Assembly: GCA_947168395.1 (NCBI GenBank)
Contig: CAMVLT010000007.1
Span: 1 to 64,000, forward strand
Reading direction: 5' to 3'
Source: an uncultured Prevotellaceae bacterium
GTDB taxonomy: Bacteria > Bacteroidota > Bacteroidia > Bacteroidales > Bacteroidaceae
DNA: 64,000 nt
The notes under the pieces are model-generated. The model was not told the origin of the DNA. It searched no databases and was given only the letters and a program-made list of their open reading frames with translations. Below, one piece after another: positions 27,818-37,209 of the stretch (position 1 is the stretch's first letter; each line of letters opens with the position of its first letter). The position numbers were made by a program, and so were the translations under genes.

Positions 27818-27964
27818 CAACCAAACAATACTTTCACTCTTATCTTATTAAATGCCAAGTACATACATTATAAAGTGACAGAGTGAAGGTATATTTCAAA
27901 CTTTTTCTGTAGAGAGTGTTTACCCAATGAGAGCAGCTACAAATCTGCACACACTCTTGGACAT

Positions 27965-28981
27965 TTATCGCGCTTCTTCTGCAAATGCGGCAGCCTCGGC
28001 AGCGGCAATAATGTCCTCGCGTTGAAGCTCCTGCGGGGTGGCGGTGATGTCAGAAAGGTCGAATTCATCGGTATCTTCCGACGCTGTCGGCTGAGCGACA
28101 GTTGGCTCCAGAGGGGTTGCTGGCTTTTCTTCCTGATGAATGACGAACTCCTGCTCCGTTTCCGTGTCGGGGACGCTCATGGTGGGCATTTCCTCCATCT
28201 TGGTGCGCTCGGTCTTGGCGGCAAAGATGGCATCGATAAACTGCGGTTCGCGTTTGAGGCGCTTCAATGTAGCCTCGGACGCCAGCTGCTGTGCCTCCTT
28301 CTTGGAAAAGCCTTGGCCTGACTCGCCAGGAATGTTCTCCATGAACACCTGGAACTTGAAAACGGGTGAGCCGCTCTCCTTGTCCTTATCCTGCTTCTGC
28401 ATGCGGAACTCCATACGGACGCGGTTCTTCTGGCTCCACTCCAACAGCTTCGACTTGAAGTTCACCTCCTTATAGGCCACCTTGTCGATGTTGATGAGGC
28501 GGGCCAGGATGCGCTTTTTCATGAAACGCATGACGGCATCGTAGCCCTGGTCCAGATAGATGGCTCCCACGAGTGCCTCGAAGGCATTGCCTGCGACGTA
28601 GCTATTGTGGGAACTGCTGTGGCCCGACGACAGTATCAGGCGGGTAAGTCCCATTTCCTCGGCCAACTTGCCCAAGGTGTCGCGGCTGACAAGCTTGGAA
28701 CGGGTGTTGGTGAGGAAACCTTCGCGCTTGCCTTCGAAATGGTCGTACACGATGTGCCCCACGACGGCATCGAGCAGGGCATCGCCGAGGAACTCCAGCC
28801 GCTCGTTGTTCAGCGGCTTGCCTTTTTCGTTGCGCTTCGAGATGCTTTTGTGCATCAGCGCCAGCTTATAGTACCCGATGTTGCGAGGATAGAACCCCAT
28901 GATGCCGTAAAGAGAAGAAAAAAGCTCCTTCTCCTTGCGGAAAGGGAGCTTGATGCGGTCGATGATTTCACTAAGCCTCAT
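27965..28981 (-). CDS. rnc: ribonuclease III
   Basis: NERLEFLGDALLDAVVGHIVYDHF, GNAFEALVGAIYLDQGY, C-terminal dsRBD; start at MRLSEIIDRIK. Confidence 0.94.
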   Translation of the reverse strand: MRLSEIIDRIKLPFRKEKELFSSLYGIMGFYPRNIGYYKLALMHKSISKRNEKGKPLNNERLEFLGDALLDAVVGHIVYDHFEGKREGFLTNTRSKLVSRDTLGKLAEEMGLTRLILSSGHSSSHNSYVAGNAFEALVGAIYLDQGYDAVMRFMKKRILARLINIDKVAYKEVNFKSKLLEWSQKNRVRMEFRMQKQDKDKESGSPVFKFQVFMENIPGESGQGFSKKEAQQLASEATLKRLKREPQFIDAIFAAKTERTKMEEMPTMSVPDTETEQEFVIHQEEKPATPLEPTVAQPTASEDTDEFDLSDITATPQELQREDIIAAAEAAAFAEEAR

Positions 28982-30233
28982 ACTTTTTGAAAACGACACA
29001 GGCGTTGTGGCCGCCAAAGCCGAACGTATTGGAGAGTCCGGCACGCACGGTGCGCTTCTGTGCCTTGTTAAAGGTGAAGTTCAGATTATAGTCTATCTCG
29101 GGATCCTTGTCGTCCTCGTCGTGGTTGATGGTGGGCGGCACGATGTCGTTCTTTATGCTCAGCACGGTGACCATAGCCTCAACGGCTCCGGCAGCACCCA
29201 GCAGGTGACCGGTCATGGACTTCGTGCTCGAGATGTTCAGCTTGAAGGCAGCGTCGCCGAAGACCTCCTTGATGGCCTTGGCCTCGGAGATGTCGCCCAC
29301 GTGGGTGCTGGTGCCATGAACGTTGATGTAGTCAATGTCCTCGGGCTGCAGCTGGGCATCCTCCAAAGCGCTCTGCATCACGAGCTTGGCACCGAGTCCC
29401 TCAGGATGAGAGGCGGTGATGTGGTGAGCATCGGCACTCATGCCGGCACCTACCATCTCGGCGTAGATCTTGGCTCCACGGGCCTTTGCGTGCTCCAACT
29501 CCTCAAGGATAAGACAGCCGGAACCCTCGGCCATGATGAAACCGTCGCGGCTGGCGCTGAATGGGCGGCTGGCCTTCTCGGGCTCGTCGTTTCGGGTTGA
29601 CAAGGCGTGCATGGCGTTGAAGCCGCCTACGCCAGTAGCGCAGATGGCAGCCTCGGCTCCGCCGGCCACAATAGCGTTGGCCTTGCCCAAGCGGATGAGA
29701 TTGAAGGCGTCGGCCAAAGCGTTCGACGACGAAGCACAGGCAGAAGCGGTGATATAGTTGGGGCCGTGGAAACCGTACTGGATGGAAATCTGTCCGGCGG
29801 CAATGTCGGCAATCATCTTCGGGATGAAGAAAGGATTGAACTTAGGACCGTCGGCCTCGTGCTGGGCATAGTATTTCACCTCTTCCTCAAAAGTCTTGAT
29901 GCCACCGATACCCACGCCGAAGACAACACCGATGCGGTTCTTGTCCACAGTCTCCAAGTCCATCTGGCTATCCTCGACAGCCTGCTTGGCAGCAATCATG
30001 GCCAGCTGGGTGTAGCGGTCCATCTTGCGGGCCTCCTTGCGGTCCAGGTAGTCGTTCACATTGAGGTTCTTCACCTCGCATGCGAACTTGGTCTTAAACA
30101 ATGTTGTATCGAAAAGTGTAATGGGGGCAGCACCACTGACTCCGTTGAGCAGGTTCTTCCACATCTCCTCGGGAGTGTTGCCGACCGGCGTAACTGCGCC
30201 AAGTCCCGTTACAACTACTCTTTTTAATTCCAT
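28971..30233 (-). CDS. fabF: beta-ketoacyl-ACP synthase II
   Basis: RVVVTGLGAVTPVG, ITASACASSSNALADA, NVHGTSTHVGD, SSTKSMTGHLLGAAG. Confidence 0.97.
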   Translation of the reverse strand: MELKRVVVTGLGAVTPVGNTPEEMWKNLLNGVSGAAPITLFDTTLFKTKFACEVKNLNVNDYLDRKEARKMDRYTQLAMIAAKQAVEDSQMDLETVDKNRIGVVFGVGIGGIKTFEEEVKYYAQHEADGPKFNPFFIPKMIADIAAGQISIQYGFHGPNYITASACASSSNALADAFNLIRLGKANAIVAGGAEAAICATGVGGFNAMHALSTRNDEPEKASRPFSASRDGFIMAEGSGCLILEELEHAKARGAKIYAEMVGAGMSADAHHITASHPEGLGAKLVMQSALEDAQLQPEDIDYINVHGTSTHVGDISEAKAIKEVFGDAAFKLNISSTKSMTGHLLGAAGAVEAMVTVLSIKNDIVPPTINHDEDDKDPEIDYNLNFTFNKAQKRTVRAGLSNTFGFGGHNACVVFKKYEA

Positions 30234-30246
30234 AAATTAAAGGTAT

Positions 30247-30340
30247 AGTGAAAAAGGAAAAGCGAAAAATTTGCTACCGCTCACCAAAGTGAAAGGAAGG
30301 GCGGCAGCAAATTTTTCACTTTTCACTTTTCCTTTTTTTA
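30247..30340. repeat. palindromic repeat between acpP and fabF (NNLLPP family copy 1)
   Basis: GCGAAAAATTTGCTACCGC ... GCGGCAGCAAATTTTTCAC. Confidence 0.85.
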
Positions 30341-30342
30341 CT

Positions 30343-30579
30343 TTATTTTGCGTTCTCCTCGATATAAGCAATAGCGTCACCAACGGTGCCAATCTTCTCA
30401 GCCTTATCATCGGGGATAGAAATGCCGAATTCCTTCTCGAACTCCATGATGAGTTCAACGGTGTCCAAAGAGTCAGCACCGAGATCGTTTGTGAAACTTG
30501 CTTCGGGCTTAACTTCTGCCTCGTCAACACCTAATTTGTCTACAATAATTGCCTTTACTTTGCTTTCAATTTCTGACAT
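30343..30579 (-). CDS. acpP: acyl carrier protein
   Basis: 78 aa with [16 protein letters not shown] motif. Confidence 0.97.
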   Translation of the reverse strand: MSEIESKVKAIIVDKLGVDEAEVKPEASFTNDLGADSLDTVELIMEFEKEFGISIPDDKAEKIGTVGDAIAYIEENAK

Positions 30580-30870
30580 AATTTCTAATACTTTAAACTG
30601 TTAATAATTACTTGCTATCTTGAAAAAATAACGGCCTTACGCCGAATTCGGGTGCAAAGTAACACATTTTCCGTCAGTTATGCAAATTTTTGGGTGAAAA
30701 AGTGATGTGCGCCTGCACATTTTTGGTGCAATTGTGCAAAAAACGGGGCTCTTTTCGTGTATATTGTACGTTTATTTTGCAAATTAAAATGAAAAACAAG
30801 GGATTTAGTTGCATGTTTCGAAAAGTTTCAGTAGCTTTGCACGGAAAAACAAATTACCATTGATAATAAC

Positions 30871-31473
30871 ATGTCATTTACAGAACAAGCAAACAAGATT
30901 TTTAATCAGGCGATAAAGGACTATCATCTGACAGACAACGTTGATGCACCCATTCAGAATCCATACGAACGCGACACAATAGAATACTCGCTCTATCTGA
31001 AGTGCTGGATTGATACCGTACAATGGCATTATGAGGACATCATTCGCGATCCGCACATCGACCCGGTGGAGGCATTGTCGCTGAAAAGGCGCATCGACCG
31101 CAGCAATCAGGACCGTACAGACCTGGTGGAGCAGATAGACTCCTATTTCCGCAAAGTGTACAGCGACGTTCAGCCGTTGCCCGAAGCACGGCTGAACACC
31201 GAGAGTCCGGCATGGGCAGTCGACCGTCTGAGCATCCTCGCCCTGAAAATCTATCACATGCAAGAGCAGGCACACCGTACCGATGCCTCCGACGAGCACC
31301 GTCAGCGCTGCCAGGCCAAGCTGGAGGTGCTGATAGAGCAGCAGGCAGACCTGTCGGCAGCCATCGACCAGCTGTTAGAGGACATTGAGGCCGGACGCAT
31401 CTACATGAAGGTGTATCGCCAAATGAAGATGTACAACGACCCGTCGACAAATCCCATACTGTACAAAAAGTAA
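30871..31473 (+). CDS. DUF4254 domain-containing protein
   Basis: 200 aa; NPYERDTIEYSLYLKCWIDTVQWHYEDIIRDP; adjacent to GT9. Confidence 0.8.
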   Translation: MSFTEQANKIFNQAIKDYHLTDNVDAPIQNPYERDTIEYSLYLKCWIDTVQWHYEDIIRDPHIDPVEALSLKRRIDRSNQDRTDLVEQIDSYFRKVYSDVQPLPEARLNTESPAWAVDRLSILALKIYHMQEQAHRTDASDEHRQRCQAKLEVLIEQQADLSAAIDQLLEDIEAGRIYMKVYRQMKMYNDPSTNPILYKK

Positions 31474-31478
31474 AAAGG

Positions 31479-32549
31479 GTGAGAAAAGAACATATCCTTA
31501 TTATCCGCTTCTCGGCCATGGGCGATGTGGCGATGGCGGTGCCCGTCGTTTACAGTCTGGCAACTCAGTATCCCGATATCCGTGTCACGGTGCTGAGTCG
31601 CAAGTACGCCCGACCGTTCTTTGAAGACCTCGCACCGAATGTCAGCTTCATGGAAGCCGACCTGAAGCGTGAGTACCGAGGCGTAAAAGGGCTCAACGCC
31701 CTCTACCGCCGGCTCACAGCCAAGCAGTTTACCAAGATTGCCGACTTCCACAACGTATTGCGCTCAGAGTATCTGCGAATGCGGTTCAACATGGGGCGCT
31801 ACCGGGTGGAGCACATCAACAAGCACCGCCGTGAGCGCCGAGCTTTGGTATCTAATAAGAATAAGGTACGCGAGCAACTGCGTACCCCCTTCGAGAATTA
31901 TGCCGACGTGCTGGCCAAACTCGGCTACCCCGTCAAGCTGGAATTCACGTCGCTATTCCCCCCTGAAGGCGGCAACCTCAACATGCTGCCCGCCATCATC
32001 GGTCCGAAGAAAAGCTTCGAACAATGGATAGGCGTAGCACCCACAGCAGCCCACCCCGGCAAGACCTATCCGCCCGAGAGGACCCGCCACATCATAGAGC
32101 AACTGCTTCAGAAGCATCCCCGTGCCCGTATCTTCCTCTTCGGACGCGGACGGATGGAGGAACAGTTGTTCAGCGAGTGGTGCCGCGACCTGCCACAATG
32201 CGTCTACGTCAGCCGGCATCTGGAGAATATGCACCAGGAACTTATCCTCATAAGTCACCTTGACGTCATGTTCTCTATGGACTCATCGAATATGCACCTG
32301 GCCTCGCTCACGTCCACACCTGTAGTCAGCGTCTGGGGTGCCACCCATCCCTTGGCCGGCTTCATGGGCTGGAAGCAGAAGGCTGAGAATGCCATACAGG
32401 CCGACCTCGACTGCCGTCCATGCAGCATCTACGGCAACCGCCGCTGCCGACGGGGCGACTTTGCCTGCATGAACTTGATAAAACCCGAAACCATCATTGA
32501 GAGAATTGAACATATTATTAACCCTCAAACAACAGAAACAAGCTTATGA
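31479..32549 (+). CDS. glycosyltransferase family 9 (heptosyltransferase-like)
   Basis: [64 protein letters not shown]. Confidence 0.92.
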   Translation: MRKEHILIIRFSAMGDVAMAVPVVYSLATQYPDIRVTVLSRKYARPFFEDLAPNVSFMEADLKREYRGVKGLNALYRRLTAKQFTKIADFHNVLRSEYLRMRFNMGRYRVEHINKHRRERRALVSNKNKVREQLRTPFENYADVLAKLGYPVKLEFTSLFPPEGGNLNMLPAIIGPKKSFEQWIGVAPTAAHPGKTYPPERTRHIIEQLLQKHPRARIFLFGRGRMEEQLFSEWCRDLPQCVYVSRHLENMHQELILISHLDVMFSMDSSNMHLASLTSTPVVSVWGATHPLAGFMGWKQKAENAIQADLDCRPCSIYGNRRCRRGDFACMNLIKPETIIERIEHIINPQTTETSL

Positions 32550-32710
32550 AAAAGTATGTGTGCGACGTATGCGGTTATGTGTACGACCCCGAAGTAGGCG
32601 ATCCTGATAGCGGCATCGCTGCAGGCACAGCCTTTGAAGACATTCCCGAAGATTGGGTATGCCCCATCTGTGGTGTAGGCAAGAGCGACTTCTCGCCTGC
32701 TGAAGACTAA
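32546..32710 (+). CDS. rubredoxin (not in ORF track, 54 aa)
   Basis: [54 protein letters not shown]; two CxxCG motifs; ATGA overlap with GT9 stop. Confidence 0.96.
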   Translation: MKKYVCDVCGYVYDPEVGDPDSGIAAGTAFEDIPEDWVCPICGVGKSDFSPAED

Positions 32711-32739
32711 AAAGAGGAGCCATAAGTGCTCCTCTTTTT
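32709..32739. terminator. bidirectional rho-independent terminator between rubredoxin and rnr
   Basis: AAAAAGAGGAGC-CATAAGT-GCTCCTCTTTTT perfect 12-bp stem. Confidence 0.9.
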
Positions 32740-34952
32740 CATTGTTCAGCCAGCGTGAAGTCCAACTGTCGCTTCTCGATGTTGGCGCGGGCCACCTTGA
32801 TGCGGATGGGGTCGCCCAGCTGGTACTTGTTGTGGTGGCGGCGGCCTATGAGCTGATAGTGGGCTTCGTCGAACTCGTAATAGTCGCCGCTCAGGTCGTG
32901 CATCGGCACCATACCCTCGCAATGGTTTTCGTCAATCTCGACATAGATGCCATACGACTGTATACCCGAGATGTGGCCGTCGAACTCCTGCCCTATCTTG
33001 TCGGCCATAAACTCCACCATCTTGTACTTGATGCTGTCGCGCTCGGCATTCTGAGCCGTCTGCTCCATGTCGCTGGAGTGCTCGCACAGTTCTTCGTAAT
33101 GCTCCTGATTAGCCGAGCGGCCGCCCTCCTGATACTTCGTCAGCAGCCGGTGCACCATCGTGTCGGGATAGCGGCGGATGGGGCTGGTGAAGTGGGTGTA
33201 GTAGTCGAAGGCCAGTCCGTAGTGCCCTATGTTGTGGGTGGAATACTTGGCTTTCATCATAGCACGCAGAGCGACGGTCTCGATGAGTTTCTGCTCACGG
33301 CTGCCGGTGGCCTCGTCCATCAGCGCATTCAGCGAGCGGGAGATGGCTCCCTTCGTGCCGCTGGTCTTCAGCTTGTAGCCGAACGGAGCTACCACCTGGC
33401 GCAGCGACTCCAGCTTCTGGGGGTCGGGCTGGTCGTGGATACGATAGACGAAGGTCTTGGCCTTAGTTCCAGCCTTTTTGACTGCTCCTATGCTCTCGGC
33501 CACCGTACGGTTGGCCAACAGCATAAACTCCTCTATCAGCTTATTGGCATCCTTCGACTTCTTGAAATAGGCCCGCGTGGGCTTGCCGTCGGCGTCAATG
33601 TCGAAGTGCAGCTCTTCACGGTCGAACTTCACGGCCCCGTTCTTGAAGCGGCGTTCGCGCAGCTTCTTGGCCAGCGCATCGAGCTTGATGAGCTGTGCGG
33701 CATATTCACCCTTGTAGGGCTTATTTTTCGTGGCAGGCGGAGCAGGCTGGCCTGTGCCGTCAACGACGCCGTTGTCCTCCAACAACTGCTGAACCTCCTC
33801 GTAGGCATAGCGGCGGTCCGAGCGGATGACAGTATGTGCCAGGTGCCAATTCTTGACGTTGGCCTCGTCGTCCATCACGAAGATGACGCTGTAGCACAGC
33901 TTATCCTCATCGGGGCGCAGGGAGCAGATGAAGTTGCAAAGCCGTTCGGGCAGCATCGGGATAGTGCGGTCTACCAGATAGACGCTGGTGGCACGCTTCT
34001 GAGCCTCCTTGTCGATAATCGAGTTTTCCTTTACGTAATGACTGACGTCGGCAATGTGGACGCCGACCTCGTAAAGCCCCCCTAAGTTAGGAGAGGAAAT
34101 GGTACGGATGCTGAGTGCATCGTCAAAGTCCTTGGCATCCTTCGGGTCGATGGTGCAGGTGAAGACATCGCGGAAATCCTCACGACGGGCAATCTCCTCG
34201 TCAGTAATACCCGGGTCTATCTTCATAGCGGCATCCTCCACATGCTTCGGATATTTGTAAGGCAGGCCGTACTGCGCCAGAATGGCGTGCATCTCAACGT
34301 TGTTGTCGCCCTCCTTGCCTAATACGTCGATGACCTCGCCAACAATATTCTTCGATTCCTTCGATGGCCATTGGGTAATCTTCACCACAGCCTTCTCGCC
34401 GTCCTTGCCGCCCTTCAGCTTCTTCTTCGGAATCAGGATGTCGTGTACGAAGATGTTGCCCTCTGTGATGAGGAAGGCAAAATCCTTCTCCACCTTCAGC
34501 TTACCCACGGCCTGGTCAGTCTTGTGGCTCAGTATCTCCGTCACCATAGCCTCCTTGATGTGCTTCTGGCGGCGGGCCATCATCGCTATACGCACACGGT
34601 CGCCGTTCAAAGCAAACATCGAGTTACGCTCCGAGACAAAGATGGGCTTGCCGCCGTCGTCGGGCAGGAACGAGTTCTTGCCGTTTGCCTTGCGGATGAA
34701 CGTGCCCTCCTGCACCTGTCCCTTCTGGTTCAGGCGGTACTGGTTATCGCCCACTTTGCTGAGATAGTCGTCCCAGCACATCTCGTCGAGTGCATCGATG
34801 GCGAGCATCTTGGCGGGATGTGTGTCCAACTTCAGAGCCTTGAAAATGTACTTCAGCGAGAATGTCTCGTTCGGACTTGCCGTAAACAGCCCCTGCAGGG
34901 CATCGGCCACGGCTTTCTTCGAAAGCCTCTTTCCACCTTTCTTCTTTCCCAT
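32739..34952 (-). CDS. rnr: ribonuclease R
   Basis: DPKDAKDFDDALS, GVHIADVSHYV, HFTSPIRRYPDTMVHRLL, C-terminal S1 domain; start at MGKKKGGKRL. Confidence 0.95.
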   Translation of the reverse strand: MGKKKGGKRLSKKAVADALQGLFTASPNETFSLKYIFKALKLDTHPAKMLAIDALDEMCWDDYLSKVGDNQYRLNQKGQVQEGTFIRKANGKNSFLPDDGGKPIFVSERNSMFALNGDRVRIAMMARRQKHIKEAMVTEILSHKTDQAVGKLKVEKDFAFLITEGNIFVHDILIPKKKLKGGKDGEKAVVKITQWPSKESKNIVGEVIDVLGKEGDNNVEMHAILAQYGLPYKYPKHVEDAAMKIDPGITDEEIARREDFRDVFTCTIDPKDAKDFDDALSIRTISSPNLGGLYEVGVHIADVSHYVKENSIIDKEAQKRATSVYLVDRTIPMLPERLCNFICSLRPDEDKLCYSVIFVMDDEANVKNWHLAHTVIRSDRRYAYEEVQQLLEDNGVVDGTGQPAPPATKNKPYKGEYAAQLIKLDALAKKLRERRFKNGAVKFDREELHFDIDADGKPTRAYFKKSKDANKLIEEFMLLANRTVAESIGAVKKAGTKAKTFVYRIHDQPDPQKLESLRQVVAPFGYKLKTSGTKGAISRSLNALMDEATGSREQKLIETVALRAMMKAKYSTHNIGHYGLAFDYYTHFTSPIRRYPDTMVHRLLTKYQEGGRSANQEHYEELCEHSSDMEQTAQNAERDSIKYKMVEFMADKIGQEFDGHISGIQSYGIYVEIDENHCEGMVPMHDLSGDYYEFDEAHYQLIGRRHHNKYQLGDPIRIKVARANIEKRQLDFTLAEQ

Positions 34953-35168
34953 AGTAATATCTTCATTAAGTTTTCGGCAAAGATAATCATTAAATTTCAA
35001 TTAGCAAAATAAAATGTTCAAAAACAGCAGCGACCCCCACATTTTTATCCTCAAAATCAAACAGATATGGACAATCCATTCGCAACAAAAGGATATGCAG
35101 GGGCCAACAGCCAGTATTTTTAGAAGTGTTGCCTTTGGCAAGTAAGAATTATGAGTTAATAATCTGCT

Positions 35169-35310
35169 GCGCAAGGTAGGGTAAAGTCATCTGATACCGT
35201 AGAGTAGCTTGAGGTTACCCTACGGTAAGCTTTGGAATTCTCTCGAGAATTGGAGAGTTTACCCTACCTAAACTTTTACTCTACCTACGGTAAACCCTCA
35301 AATTCTCTCG
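35169..35310. repeat. 142-bp GTAGGGTAAA/TTTACCCTAC repeat, module A copy 1
   Basis: Aligns over its full length with 58281..58422. Confidence 0.9.
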
Positions 35311-35435
35311 AGAATTTAAAGCCCTGCTACGGCTTCTGCTTCTGTGACAGCGGTACTTCACCTGAGTTTAGTGGGGGCAAACTGGTACTTTCTGCCCGCT
35401 ATTTTAGCTGTGTCCGCACCCAACGTGACAACGTT

Positions 35436-35513
35436 GTGTCACCCTGTGTCACCCTTTAAAACGTTGTACAGCCTTTGTACATCGGGGTTGTGTCAGCGTG
35501 TCACCCTTTTTCA
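35436..35513. repeat. 78-bp GTGTCACCC repeat, module B copy 1
   Basis: Reverse complement aligns with 58170..58247. Confidence 0.9.
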
Positions 35514-35530
35514 CAAATATCTTTAGTGAT

Positions 35531-37195
35531 TCAATAAGCCTGCTCATGTACACCCTTGACGGCACGACCGCTGGGGTCGTTCATGTTGCGGAAGGCGGCA
35601 TCCCATTCGAGGGCAATGGCTGTCGAGCAGGCAACGCTGGCCTCGGAAGGTACGCTGCGGGCGGCAGAGTCGCTGGGGAAGTGCTCGGCGAAGATGGAGC
35701 GATAGTAGTACTCCTCCTTGTTCTTCGGCGGGTTGATGGGGAAGCGCTCGGCAGCGTGGGCCATTTGCTCGTCGGACACGGCACGGGCGGTGATGTCCTT
35801 GAGGGTGTCAATCCACGAATAGCCGACGCCATCAGAGAACTGTTCCTTCTGTCGCCAGGCCACTGCATCGGGCAGCAGGTCGGCAAAGGCTTCGCGGACA
35901 ATCTTCTTCTCGATGGTCGAGCCTGGACACATCTTTGCCTCGGGATTGGTGCGCATGGCGACATCCAGGAACTCCTTGTCGAGGAAGGGAACACGGCCTT
36001 CGACGCCCCACGCCGACAGGCTCTTGTTGGCACGCAGACAGTCGTAGAGGTGGAGCTTGCCTAACTTGCGGACGGTTTCTTCGTGGAAGTCACGGGCTGA
36101 CGGAGCCTTGTGGAAGTAGAGGTAACCACCGAAGATTTCATCGGCACCCTCGCCCGAGAGTACCATCTTGATGCCCATCGACTTGATGACGCGGGCCAGC
36201 AAGTACATCGGTGTGGAGGCACGAACGGTAGTGACGTCGTAAGTCTCGATGAAGTAGATAACGTCGCGGATGGCGTCGAGTCCTTCTTGGATGGTGTAGT
36301 TGATTTCGTGGTGGACGGTGCCGATGTGGTCGGCCACGAGGCGGGCTTTGGCTAAGTCGGGCGCCCCCTTCAGACCAACGGCGAAGGAGTGTAGACGGGG
36401 CCAGTAGGCGCGTGTTCGACTGTCATCCTCGATGCGATGCTCTGAGAACTTTTCGGCGAGGGCTGAGATGACGCTGCTGTCGAGACCGCCAGAGAGGAGC
36501 ACGCCGTAGGGCACGTCGGACATGAGCTGGCGCTTGACGGCAGCGGTGAGGCCGTCGCGAATGGCCTCGACTGAGGCAGGGTTGTCCTTCACGGCATCGT
36601 ACTGCATCCAGTCGCGGCAATAATATTGCCGCATACAGGACTCGCGGCTCCAATAGTAGTGGCCAGGCAGGAAAGGTTCGTACCGGTCGCACTGGCCTTC
36701 GAGGGCTTTCAGTTCGGAGGCCACATAGACGGTGCCATCGCCGTCGTAGCCTATATAGAGGGGTATGACACCAATAGGGTCGCGGGCTATCAGGAACTCA
36801 TCGCGCTCCTCGTCGTAGAGTACGAAGGCGAAGATGCCGCTGAGGTCTTCGAGGAAATCGATGCCTTTTTCACGATAGAGCGCCAGAATGACCTCGCAGT
36901 CGCTGCCCGTCTGGAAGTCATACTGTCCGGCATAACGGCGGCGAATCTCCTGATGGTTATAGATTTCACCGTTAACGGCCAGCACCTGCTTACGGTCAGA
37001 GCTGTAAAGGGGTTGTCCTCCGCTTTCAGGGTCAACGATGCTCAGTCGCTCGTGAGCTAATACGGCACTCCCGCCGCAATATATTCCACTCCAGTCAGGC
37101 CCGCGATGACGGATTTTCTGACTCATTTTCAATGCCTTGTCACGCAGAGCCTGTGTCTGCTCCTTGACGTTCAATATTGCTACTATTCCACACAT
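35531..37195 (-). CDS. asnB: asparagine synthase B (glutamine-hydrolysing)
   Basis: MCGIVAIL; RHRGPDWSG; GVLLSGGLDSSVISA; SGEGADEIFGGYLYF. Confidence 0.96.
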   Translation of the reverse strand: MCGIVAILNVKEQTQALRDKALKMSQKIRHRGPDWSGIYCGGSAVLAHERLSIVDPESGGQPLYSSDRKQVLAVNGEIYNHQEIRRRYAGQYDFQTGSDCEVILALYREKGIDFLEDLSGIFAFVLYDEERDEFLIARDPIGVIPLYIGYDGDGTVYVASELKALEGQCDRYEPFLPGHYYWSRESCMRQYYCRDWMQYDAVKDNPASVEAIRDGLTAAVKRQLMSDVPYGVLLSGGLDSSVISALAEKFSEHRIEDDSRTRAYWPRLHSFAVGLKGAPDLAKARLVADHIGTVHHEINYTIQEGLDAIRDVIYFIETYDVTTVRASTPMYLLARVIKSMGIKMVLSGEGADEIFGGYLYFHKAPSARDFHEETVRKLGKLHLYDCLRANKSLSAWGVEGRVPFLDKEFLDVAMRTNPEAKMCPGSTIEKKIVREAFADLLPDAVAWRQKEQFSDGVGYSWIDTLKDITARAVSDEQMAHAAERFPINPPKNKEEYYYRSIFAEHFPSDSAARSVPSEASVACSTAIALEWDAAFRNMNDPSGRAVKGVHEQAY

Positions 37196-37209
37196 AATCT
37201 TCTTTATTT

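Noticed and set aside
32742-34085. 447-aa plus-strand ORF
   Set aside because: Antisense to rnr in GC-rich codon phase; His/Val/Leu-rich translation with no domain.
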